Positions 1-5,138 of a stretch of DNA of 5,138 nucleotides are shown here, one piece after another. The notes beneath the pieces were generated by a model. The model made no database searches, was not told the origin of the DNA, and saw only the letters and a program-made list of their open reading frames with translations. The first letter of the stretch is position 1. Each line of letters begins with the position of its first letter. Both the position numbers and the translations under genes were made by a program. Origin of the DNA: Desulfurobacteriaceae bacterium (lineage in GTDB: Bacteria > Aquificota > Aquificia > Desulfurobacteriales > DQVG01); the NCBI GenBank assembly GCA_015661865.1, contig DQVG01000042.1, forward strand, positions 1-5,138. Direction: 5' to 3'.

Positions 1-114
1 AAATCTATTCTTTCTAGAAAAGATCACAAATGGTTTACTGCATCTTCTATGGAAGAAATTAAAGCTCTTCAAAAATACTATATGGAAAAGTTCATAGAAA
101 AAATGAAAAATTAG
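1..114 (+). CDS. C-terminal end of an unidentified protein (5' truncated)
   Basis: An open frame enters from the left edge in frame 1 and gives 37 residues before TAG at 112-114. The tail is charged and probably helical: it begins KSILSRKDHKWF and ends KFIEKMKN, with a Lys/Glu/aromatic-rich stretch between. I see no cysteine, haem motif or membrane segment, so nothing ties it visibly to the nitrate reductase genes, and I do not recognise the family. Base composition and codon use look like the genes downstream. It lies 63 bp before the napC ATG on the same strand, with no terminator hairpin between them, so co-transcription with napC is possible. An internal ATG could in principle start a shorter product, but the frame is open to the window edge, so truncation by the window is the simpler reading. 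Confidence 0.6.
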   Translation, partial: KSILSRKDHKWFTASSMEEIKALQKYYMEKFIEKMKN

Positions 115-160
115 TTTTTAGAAGGAAAAATTTCGTAATATTAAACTTTCTTAGCTTTGG

Positions 161-168
161 AAAGGAGG
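161..168 (+). promoter_or_regulatory. Shine-Dalgarno of napC (sets the start at 178)
   Basis: AAAGGAGG at 161-168 is a near-perfect Shine-Dalgarno sequence, 9 bases before ATG 178. It lies inside the extra codons that would exist if translation began at the in-frame TTG at 157. The TTG has no comparable site of its own, so the ATG at 178 is preferred. Confidence 0.85.
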
Positions 169-177
169 CTTTATAAA

Positions 178-759
178 ATGAGTTTTAAATCTCTTATACT
201 TGTTCTGACGATAGGTGGAGCAGCGGGGGTAGGTATTTCTATTTTCTCTGCTCAAAAAATAGAGGAAACGGGAACACCTAAGTTTTGCATATCTTGTCAC
301 GAGATGAAACCTATGTATGATAGTTGGTTAAAAGGTCCTCATGGCCCTTTGTCAAACAAAGCTGGTGCTGTGAGAGCTTCTTGTGTAGACTGTCATTTGG
401 ATCATGAAAATGTAGTTAGTTATCTTAAATCTAAAGTAAAAGCTAGTATAAAAGATATGTATGGTCATTACTTTAAAAAAGAAGAAATATCTAAACTGGA
501 TTTTTGGCTTGAAAAATTAGATCCAAAGAAAGCTAAAAAGTATACGTATGAAAAAAATTGTATTCATTGTCATAAAGAGTTATCTGATAATGCTTTGCAT
601 GAAAAATATAAGAAAGGGGAAATTAAAGAAACTTGTTTAGATTGTCATTGGTACGTTGGTCATGGTTTTTATTATGAAGATTATCTTAAAGAGTATTTTC
701 ATAAAAAAAGTCTCAAGAAAAAAGTTAATAATAATGACATAAAAAATAATAAAAATTAA
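178..759 (+). CDS. napC: NapC: membrane-anchored tetrahaem c-type cytochrome (NapC/NirT/NrfH family quinol dehydrogenase)
   Basis: Likely oxidises menaquinol at the outer face of the cytoplasmic membrane and passes electrons to the periplasmic nitrate reductase. The 193 residues begin with a short basic N-terminus and one hydrophobic segment (about residues 5-25), read as an uncleaved anchor. Four CxxCH haem motifs follow: CISCH (37-41), CVDCH (69-73), CIHCH (128-132) and CLDCH (153-157). The first reads CISCHEM, with Met43 two residues after the haem His; a Met here ligates haem 1 in NrfH structures. The last is followed by a V-G-H (160-162), also typical of the family. Length is normal (E. 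coli NapC is about 200). The tail from about 175 is Lys/Asn-rich and probably disordered. It is followed 17 bp later by napM. NrfH is the main alternative by sequence alone; the napMADG neighbours favour NapC. No nrfA is visible, though the upstream gene is incomplete. Confidence 0.9.
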   Translation: MSFKSLILVLTIGGAAGVGISIFSAQKIEETGTPKFCISCHEMKPMYDSWLKGPHGPLSNKAGAVRASCVDCHLDHENVVSYLKSKVKASIKDMYGHYFKKEEISKLDFWLEKLDPKKAKKYTYEKNCIHCHKELSDNALHEKYKKGEIKETCLDCHWYVGHGFYYEDYLKEYFHKKSLKKKVNNNDIKNNKN

Positions 760-776
760 ATAAAGGAAGGTGAGAT

Positions 777-1175
777 ATGAGGGGCAAGGTTTTAGGAATC
801 ATAGTATTGTGTAGTATGATGTTTTATGCACCAATTGCATTTGGAAATTCTTTTGATAAACATCCTGTTCCCCCAGAGGCTATTCAATCTTTAAAACCTC
901 AATATCAGCAATGTGCAGCTTGTCACAAAGATGTAACTCCGGAAGTATATAAAAGTTGGGCGAGATCCAAGCATGCAATTGCAAATGTTAAATGTTATCA
1001 ATGTCACGGAAGTTTTGAAAACTTTTATAAAGTTCCTCCAATATCTAAATGTGAATCTTGTCATTATCAAGAAGTTAAAACCATGAAGTTAAGGGCTCCT
1101 AAAATGAGTTGCTGGGATTGTCATCCGGCTCATATGTTTAGATTTCATGATTTAGGACCTAAGACTGAGAAATAG
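777..1175 (+). CDS. napM: NapM: periplasmic tetrahaem c-type cytochrome
   Basis: Small soluble cytochrome expected to carry electrons between NapC (or NapGH) and NapA, in the place usually filled by dihaem NapB. The 132 residues start with a Sec signal peptide: MRGK, then a hydrophobic core to about residue 22, with probable cleavage near Gly23-Asn24. Four CxxCH motifs follow at 46-50 (CAACH), 73-77 (CYQCH), 92-96 (CESCH) and 112-116 (CWDCH). Between haems 1 and 2 is YKSWARSKHA (58-67), a W-x-x-S-x-H pattern seen in NapM and related multihaem cytochromes; His66 is a candidate distal haem ligand. Other free His residues (29, 119, 124) could also serve. The start is set by AAGGAAGGTGA (763-773) just before the ATG. 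The position between napC and napA is the main ground for the name, because small tetrahaem cytochromes are hard to tell apart by sequence alone. NapM was described from Desulfovibrio desulfuricans, which lacks NapB. Confidence 0.85.
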   Translation: MRGKVLGIIVLCSMMFYAPIAFGNSFDKHPVPPEAIQSLKPQYQQCAACHKDVTPEVYKSWARSKHAIANVKCYQCHGSFENFYKVPPISKCESCHYQEVKTMKLRAPKMSCWDCHPAHMFRFHDLGPKTEK

Positions 1176-1232
1176 TCTGTTTATTTCATAATTTAAAGTA
1201 AAGGAAATAATACTAAAAATGGAGGATTAAAT

Positions 1233-3893
1233 ATGAAGACCGATAGAAGAGAATTTCTAAAAAAGAGTGCTGCATTAACTACAGCTTCTTTAGTTGGAAT
1301 AAATTTAAATTTAAATAAAGCTTCTCTATTAGCAAAAGCTAATGCCCAAGAATGGGATGAAGGGGAAAATTTAGTTCAAATTCCAGAAGAAGTTAAAAAT
1401 TCTCCATCCTATAGAGAGGATGAAGATGGAACAATTTGGGTAAGAGGAGTTTGCCGTTTTTGTGGAGTAGGATGTAAAGTTTGGCTTGGTATTAAAGATG
1501 GAAAACCTGCAATTATTCGAGGAGAGGAAAATTCCGCCATTAACAAAGGACTTCTTTGTATGAAAGGTATGCTCTTTTATAAACTTTTTAGACATCCAGA
1601 TAGATTAACTCAACCTCTTTATAGAAAAAGTAAAAAAGAGCCTTTTAAGCCAATTTCCTGGGATCAAGCTTTTGAAATTATAGCTGATGAAATAATAAAA
1701 GCTATAAAAAAAGGAAGATGGTCAAAATCTGGATGGACTTCTATTGCATACTATGGGTCAGGTCAATGTTTAACTGAGGAAACTTATATGTTTCAAAAAC
1801 TTTTTAGATGTATTGGAACAAATAATATAGAAGGTAACCCAAGACTATGTATGGCATCTGCAGTTGGGGGATATTTAACTAGTTTTGGAGCAGATGAACC
1901 TGCTGGGGGTTATGCAGATATAGATAAGACAGAAACTATTTTTATTATCGGATCTAATACGGCTGAAGCTCATCCTATAGTATATTCTAGGGTAATGAAA
2001 AGAAAATTAAATAATCCAAATGATGTAATGGTAATTAATGCAGATCCTAGAATTTCGCCAACTTCTAGAATCGCTGATATTCATTTACAATTTAAACCTG
2101 GAACCGATTTAGCTTTACTTAATGCTATTGCCCATGTTATTGTTTATGAAAACCTTTATAACAAAGAGTTTATTAATAAATATGCATCTTTCCATGCCGT
2201 AAAAAGAGGTAAACCTGCAAAAGTTAATTTTAGAGAATATAAAAGATTTCTAAAAAAATATACTCCAGAATATGCTGCTAAAGTTTGTGGGGGGAACATA
2301 ACTCCAGATGTTATTAGAAAAGTAGCTAGAAGAATAGCAACAACAAAGACAGTAACTATGTGGACTATGGGGATTAATCAAAGAACTAGGGGAGTTTGGG
2401 CTAACAATTTAATCCATAATATCCATATTTTAACCGGAAATCTCTGTAAAGATGGAGCAGATTCATTATCTCTAACTGGACAGCCAAACGCTTGTGGTGG
2501 AGTTAGAGAAGGAGGAGGGCTTTGTCATATTTTACCAGGTCATAGAAAAGTGGCTAATCCTAAATTAAGAGCTCAGCTTGAAAGAATTTGGGGAGTACCT
2601 AAAGGAACTATTCCACCAAAGCCAGGATATCATACTGTAAAAATGTTCTCAGCCGTTTCCTTTACTGAAGAAGATAGAAAAAGATTTGGCTTTAAAGATC
2701 CAAGAGATAAAATTAGATTTATTTGGATTAATGAAACCTCACCTTTACAGTCTTTACCAAATCTTAAAAGATTTATAGAAGGTTTTGCTAAGGATGATGT
2801 ATTTGTTGTAGTTTCAGATATATTCCCAACAAGAACTACCGAACTAGCAAATTTAATTTTACCTACCGCTTTTCATTTTGAAAAAACTGGAGTTTATGGT
2901 TGTACCGAAAGAAGATCTCAATTAACTCCAAGAGCGATAAAAGCCCCAGGCCAAGCTATGCCAGAGGTTTGGATAATAGTTAAAGTTGCAACTATTTTGG
3001 CTAAAAAGTTAGAAAAAGAATCTGATCCAAAATTAAGAAAAAGAGCATATCCAGTTTATAAAGCTGTTAAATCCTTTATTAAAATTGCAGATAAAGATCC
3101 TTGGTATGAACTTTCAAAAGCTATTTGGAATGAATATTCTCAAAAGGTAACTAAAGGTAGAGACTGTGATTTATCTGGAGCTACCTATGAGGTTCTTTTA
3201 GAAAGACCTGATGGAGTTCAATGGCCTGCTCCAACAGTAGAAATTGCGAAAAAAGGTGGAACTTTAAGAAGATTTGTAGTAGGAAAAGATCCTATAGCTA
3301 CAGAGCTTGCTAGAAAGTATCCTAAGAGATTTAAAGGCCGCGAAATTATTGTTTATGGTCTTCATAAGGATTATAAATTCTGGATTTGGTCTAGACCTTA
3401 TAAGGGCCCCGCTGAAGCCCCAGACGCAGAATATCCATTTTATTTATCCACCGGTAGAATCATCGATCACTGGCATACATGTTCTATGACAGGTAGAATT
3501 CCCGAACTTATGAGAAGTTATCCTCACGCTTGGGTGGAAATCAATCCAAAAGATGCTCAACGTTTAGGTATTCAACCTGGGGATTTAGTTTTAATTGAAA
3601 CAAGACGTGGAAAAAATATTTTACCTGCAAGAATTTCTTATCAGCAAGGGCCAATGGAAGGAGTAGTATTTGCATACTGGCATGATCAAGCTAAAAGTAG
3701 AATGATAAACTTATGTACATTAGATGCATTTGATCCAGGTTCTAAAGAACCTGAATATAAGATTTGTGCTTGTAAAATTAGTAAATATGCTCCAGCTCAA
3801 CCACTAAAACCATTCTTAATAAAACTTGTAAAAACTGATGAAAATAAATATGTTCACAATTCTGTTTTAAATCCTGAAGAAAAGTTATCCTAA
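1233..3893 (+). CDS. napA: NapA: periplasmic nitrate reductase catalytic subunit (Mo-bisMGD, [4Fe-4S])
   Basis: Reduces nitrate to nitrite in the periplasm. The 886-residue precursor opens with a Tat signal (TDRREFLKK, 3-11), a weakly hydrophobic stretch and a probable AxA cleavage site (A36-N-A38), leaving about 848 mature residues. The [4Fe-4S] ligands are C74, C77, C81 (CRFCGVGC) and C109 (GLLCMKG); Lys111 matches the conserved lysine thought to bridge cluster and pterin. C206 in NPRLCMASA is the expected Mo ligand. Other NapA-like stretches are TGQPNACGGVREGGG (415-429), WINETSPLQSLPN (498-510) and, in the C-terminal dinucleotide-binding domain (about 735-860), STGRIIDHWHTCSMTGRIPEL (739-759, described here by its ends only as family-typical). 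Length exceeds D. desulfuricans NapA (about 755) and E. coli NapA (about 828) and nears epsilonproteobacterial NapA; extra sequence around 595-720 may account for it. GGAGG at 1221-1225 sets the start. A terminator follows directly. Confidence 0.97.
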   Translation: MKTDRREFLKKSAALTTASLVGINLNLNKASLLAKANAQEWDEGENLVQIPEEVKNSPSYREDEDGTIWVRGVCRFCGVGCKVWLGIKDGKPAIIRGEENSAINKGLLCMKGMLFYKLFRHPDRLTQPLYRKSKKEPFKPISWDQAFEIIADEIIKAIKKGRWSKSGWTSIAYYGSGQCLTEETYMFQKLFRCIGTNNIEGNPRLCMASAVGGYLTSFGADEPAGGYADIDKTETIFIIGSNTAEAHPIVYSRVMKRKLNNPNDVMVINADPRISPTSRIADIHLQFKPGTDLALLNAIAHVIVYENLYNKEFINKYASFHAVKRGKPAKVNFREYKRFLKKYTPEYAAKVCGGNITPDVIRKVARRIATTKTVTMWTMGINQRTRGVWANNLIHNIHILTGNLCKDGADSLSLTGQPNACGGVREGGGLCHILPGHRKVANPKLRAQLERIWGVPKGTIPPKPGYHTVKMFSAVSFTEEDRKRFGFKDPRDKIRFIWINETSPLQSLPNLKRFIEGFAKDDVFVVVSDIFPTRTTELANLILPTAFHFEKTGVYGCTERRSQLTPRAIKAPGQAMPEVWIIVKVATILAKKLEKESDPKLRKRAYPVYKAVKSFIKIADKDPWYELSKAIWNEYSQKVTKGRDCDLSGATYEVLLERPDGVQWPAPTVEIAKKGGTLRRFVVGKDPIATELARKYPKRFKGREIIVYGLHKDYKFWIWSRPYKGPAEAPDAEYPFYLSTGRIIDHWHTCSMTGRIPELMRSYPHAWVEINPKDAQRLGIQPGDLVLIETRRGKNILPARISYQQGPMEGVVFAYWHDQAKSRMINLCTLDAFDPGSKEPEYKICACKISKYAPAQPLKPFLIKLVKTDENKYVHNSVLNPEEKLS

Positions 3894-3902
3894 AAGATAT
3901 GG

Positions 3903-3933
3903 GGGGGGAGATATAATCTCCCCCCTTTTTTTT
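3903..3933 (+). terminator. Intrinsic (Rho-independent) terminator after napA
   Basis: A perfect 10-bp stem, GGGGGGAGAT (3903-3912) with ATCTCCCCCC (3916-3925), closes a 3-nt ATA loop and is followed at once by eight T (3926-3933). It begins nine bases after the napA TAA; the full G-run (3901-3908, eight G) begins seven bases after it. This is as strong as intrinsic terminators get. It should end most napCMA transcripts and separate them from napDGH. The reverse strand has only a weak T-rich stretch beyond the hairpin, so strong bidirectional action is unlikely. Confidence 0.92.
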
Positions 3934-3936
3934 ACC

Positions 3937-3964
3937 TTGATGGAAAGTTAGTTTGCTCTAACTT
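3937..3964 (+). promoter_or_regulatory. Weak candidate promoter for napDGH
   Basis: TTGATG (3937-3942) resembles a sigma-70 -35 box, and TAACTT (3959-3964) could be a -10 box 16 bp downstream. The match is modest, and the AT-rich leader offers other possible -10 boxes, for example TATATT at 3982-3987. The need for some promoter here rests mainly on the strong terminator just upstream. Transcription start mapping would settle it. Confidence 0.25.
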
Positions 3965-3965
3965 T
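3944..3965. repeat. 8-bp inverted repeat between napA and napD
   Basis: AAAGTTAG (3944-3951) and CTAACTTT (3958-3965) are perfect reverse complements separated by TTTGCT. No T-run follows, so it is not a second standard terminator. It overlaps the candidate promoter, where a dimeric regulator could bind; in RNA it could form a small hairpin near the 5' end of a napD message. Function is inferred only from position. Confidence 0.5.
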
Positions 3966-3998
3966 ATTAATATTTAAATGATATATTAATATGATATT

Positions 3999-4037
3999 TA
4001 TTTAAGTAATCTATTTAAATAATTTATTTAAATAAAG
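3999..4037. repeat. Three tandem 13-bp AT-rich repeats ending in the napD ribosome binding site
   Basis: Three head-to-tail 13-bp units can be read: TATTTAAGTAATC (3999-4011), TATTTAAATAATT (4012-4024) and TATTTAAATAAAG (4025-4037). Units 2 and 3 share their first 11 bases exactly; unit 1 differs from them by one base over that stretch. A related 13-mer, TATTTAAATGATA, lies at 3971-3983, out of phase with the tandem set. The core ATTTAAAT is itself palindromic. The last unit runs into AAAGGAG (4034-4040), the Shine-Dalgarno of napD. In such AT-rich DNA some repetition is expected by chance, but the exact 13-bp spacing is notable. Confidence 0.55.
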
Positions 4038-4047
4038 GAGATTATAA

Positions 4048-4401
4048 ATGCCAATCGTAGGTTGTGTTGTATTTACAAAACCGGAAAAAGGAAAAGAAAT
4101 TGAGGAAAAATTAAAAAATATGGAAAATGTGGAAGTTTATACAGGGGAGTATAAAGAGGAATTTGGAGCTTACTTAATAATTATAGTTTTAGAAGGTAAA
4201 ACTTTTGAAGAGCTTGAAACTATTGAAAAGCAAATAAATAATTTAGAAGGAGTCATGCATATTGGGGTTGGAGAAGCTTACTTTTTAGATGAATTTGAGA
4301 AAATTCAAAAAGGAGAAGTTCACCCAGGTGCTCCTTTTGGTCCTATTTCAAAGTTAGATATTATTGAGGATATAAATGAAAAAAATAAAAAGGAACACTA
4401 A
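4048..4401 (+). CDS. napD: NapD: Tat-signal-binding chaperone for NapA
   Basis: Cytoplasmic maturation protein expected to bind the Tat signal of NapA and hold back export until the Mo cofactor is loaded. The 117 residues fit the small ferredoxin-like NapD fold: a first strand PIVGCVVFTKP (2-12), a helix with Lys/Glu repeats (13-24), strands around VEVYTG (28-33) and AYLIIIVLEGK (41-51), a helix (53-65) and the family-typical G-V-x-x-I ending in a strand (68-79). The remainder (80-117) is a charged extension with a GAPFGP turn (94-99), which makes the protein longer than E. coli NapD (about 87). AAAGGAG (4034-4040) lies 7 bases before the ATG. The 3' end overlaps napG by 26 bases. NapD is poorly conserved, so the name rests on the strand pattern plus the position between napA and napG. 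Confidence 0.82.
   Translation: MPIVGCVVFTKPEKGKEIEEKLKNMENVEVYTGEYKEEFGAYLIIIVLEGKTFEELETIEKQINNLEGVMHIGVGEAYFLDEFEKIQKGEVHPGAPFGPISKLDIIEDINEKNKKEH
4366..4370 (+). promoter_or_regulatory. Ribosome binding site of napG inside napD
   Basis: GAGGA at 4366-4370 lies 5 bases before ATG 4376, within the napD reading frame. It supports this ATG as the napG start and suggests translational coupling. The next in-frame ATG is codon 98, inside the iron-sulfur region, so it is not a plausible alternative. A second purine-rich stretch (AAAAAGGA, ending 4393) precedes an in-frame ATT at 4403, a far weaker candidate. Confidence 0.6.
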
Positions 4402-5059
4402 AATTGATAAAAAGAAAAGAAATTTACTAAAAGTAACGTTAAGTGCATTCATATCCGGAACTTTATTTAGTTGTGATAAAAAAGAAATTTTAAATAAATT
4501 AAAAAATCCTAGTAATATCGCCAAGTCTCCAATAAAAGTAAACATATTAAGACCTCCAGGTGCAATAGATGAAAGAGATTTTGCAAAACGTTGTATACGT
4601 TGTGGAAGATGTGGAGAGGTTTGCCCCTATAGATCTATAAAATTTTTTGATATAAAAGAAGCTGGAATGTTTACATTTACTCCTTATATAAATGTTTTAG
4701 AAAAACCTTGTTATTTGTGTATGAAATGTGTTGAAGTTTGTCCATCGGGAGCTTTAATACCTTGTGAAAAAGAAGAAGTTAAAATGGGTATTGCAGTTAT
4801 AGATAAAGTTACTTGCGTGACTTGGAATATGCATGAAACTGGAATGATGTGTAAAACTTGCTTTAATGTATGTCCTTTTTCTGGAAAAGCTTTAAAACTG
4901 GATCTTTATATGAGACCTTATATCGATGAAAATTACTGCACAGGTTGTGGAATTTGCGCTTACTCGTGTATATCTGATACTTATCCTAAAAATAAGGGCA
5001 AAAAAGCTATATATATAATGCCTGTAAGAATTTATAAGAAAAGATCTAAAGATACCTAG
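4376..5059 (+). CDS. napG: NapG: four-[4Fe-4S] ferredoxin-type subunit of the NapGH quinol dehydrogenase
   Basis: Expected to work with membrane protein NapH in moving electrons from quinol toward the periplasmic Nap proteins. Of 227 residues, four cysteine groups are visible: C73/C76/C79/C83-P, C112/C115/C118/C122-P, C147 with C159/C162/C166-P (an 11-residue gap after the first Cys), and C188/C191/C194/C198 (no following Pro). That gives 16 ligands for four [4Fe-4S] clusters, as in NapG/MauM proteins. The N-terminus is unusual. NapG normally has a twin-arginine signal, but here the matching stretch is DKKKRNLLK (11-19), with Lys14-Arg15 in place of Arg-Arg. A short hydrophobic run ends in TLFSC (29-33), which resembles a lipobox although Phe at -2 is not standard. 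The start overlaps napD by 26 bases and napH starts 9 bp downstream. A cytoplasmic NapF-like ferredoxin is the alternative, but the four-cluster pattern and position favour NapG. Confidence 0.9.
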   Translation: MKKIKRNTKIDKKKRNLLKVTLSAFISGTLFSCDKKEILNKLKNPSNIAKSPIKVNILRPPGAIDERDFAKRCIRCGRCGEVCPYRSIKFFDIKEAGMFTFTPYINVLEKPCYLCMKCVEVCPSGALIPCEKEEVKMGIAVIDKVTCVTWNMHETGMMCKTCFNVCPFSGKALKLDLYMRPYIDENYCTGCGICAYSCISDTYPKNKGKKAIYIMPVRIYKKRSKDT

Positions 5060-5068
5060 AGGACAAAA

Positions 5069-5138
5069 ATGAATAAACCTTTTTATAAAGGAATAACTCT
5101 TTATAGATATATGTCTTTAACTTTTTTCTTTTTTTTAA
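5069..5138 (+). CDS. napH: Probable NapH, N-terminal fragment (cut by window end)
   Basis: An ATG at 5069 opens a frame that stays open to the last base and gives 23 residues: MNKPFYKGITLYRYM, then a Leu/Thr/Phe-rich hydrophobic run that looks like the start of a first membrane segment. AGAGGA (5058-5063), overlapping the napG stop, lies 5 bases before the ATG. NapH is a polytopic membrane protein with cytoplasmic [4Fe-4S] sites that pairs with NapG in quinol oxidation. None of its diagnostic cysteines lies in this fragment, so the name rests on the position after napG, the tight spacing and the hydrophobic start. The TAA-like bases at the window end (5136-5138) are not in this frame (the last full codon is TTA), so the gene continues. 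Confidence 0.65.
   Translation, partial: MNKPFYKGITLYRYMSLTFFFFL

Noticed and set aside
157..177. Longer napC start at TTG 157, adding seven residues
   Set aside because: The added codons contain the strong AAAGGAGG Shine-Dalgarno of ATG 178, and the resulting N-terminus adds only charged residues before the membrane anchor.
1162..1178. Short inverted repeat AGACT/AGTCT spanning the napM stop
   Set aside because: The stem is only five base pairs and no clean T-run follows; too weak to call a terminator or processing hairpin.
1219..1230. Mini-ORF ATG-GAG-GAT-TAA just before napA, a possible leader peptide
   Set aside because: It is formed by the napA Shine-Dalgarno itself and has no well-placed ribosome binding site of its own.
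1371..1595. Open frame of 74 codons on the - strand inside napA
   Set aside because: It lies wholly inside the [4Fe-4S] region of napA, has no recognisable domain, and arises from AT-rich codon use on the other strand.
3307..3489. Open frame of 60 codons in another + frame inside napA
   Set aside because: Shadow of the conserved NapA C-terminal coding sequence, with no ribosome binding site or recognisable product.
3901..3908. Run of eight G as a phase-variation tract
   Set aside because: It is in the terminator stem outside any coding frame; gain or loss of a G would not switch a gene and would barely change the hairpin.
4354..4545. Open frame of 63 codons on the - strand across the napD/napG junction
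   Set aside because: Its Phe/Leu/Ile-rich product is what Lys/Asn-rich + strand coding gives in reverse complement; napD and napG are well supported on the + strand.
5123..5138. T-rich end followed by AA as a terminator or stop of the last gene
   Set aside because: No hairpin precedes it and the TAA is out of frame with the napH start; the gene simply runs off the window.

Overview
The window carries a NapB-less periplasmic nitrate reductase locus, with all genes on the + strand. In order: the tail of an unidentified gene (1-114), napC (178-759), napM (777-1175), napA (1233-3893), napD (4048-4401), napG (4376-5059) and the first codons of what is probably napH (5069 to the window end). The order napC-M-A-D-G-H is an established Nap arrangement, best known from Desulfovibrio desulfuricans ATCC 27774. 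I infer it is also widespread in anaerobic, often thermophilic lineages such as Thermovibrio-type Desulfurobacteriaceae, Deferribacteres and Thermodesulfobacteria. Spot counts give roughly one quarter to just over one third G+C. Arginine is mostly AGA and there are many A/T-ending codons. This fits an AT-rich anaerobe of that kind, but the window alone does not fix the genus.

Layout: napC, napM and napA are closely spaced (17 and 57 bp gaps), each with a good Shine-Dalgarno sequence, and look like one transcript. Seven bases after the napA stop is a textbook intrinsic terminator (perfect 10-bp GC-rich stem, 3-nt loop, 8 T). A very AT-rich leader of about 115 bp follows, holding an 8-bp inverted repeat and three tandem 13-bp repeats that run up to the napD ribosome binding site. 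napD, napG and napH then follow with an overlap and a 9-bp gap. The locus therefore looks like two units, an electron-transfer/catalytic unit (napCMA) and a maturation/second quinol-oxidation unit (napDGH), linked only by readthrough or by a separate napD promoter.

Expected working: NapC (membrane-anchored, four c-haems) takes electrons from menaquinol. NapM (soluble periplasmic, four c-haems) probably replaces NapB in passing them to NapA (Mo-bisMGD plus one [4Fe-4S]), which reduces nitrate to nitrite in the periplasm. NapD is the chaperone that binds the NapA Tat signal. NapG (four [4Fe-4S]) with NapH (membrane protein) forms a second quinol-oxidising module.

The locus type is known. The points most worth a second look are the strong terminator inside the cluster, the repeat array upstream of napD, and the NapG signal peptide, which has Lys-Arg instead of twin arginine and a lipobox-like Cys.
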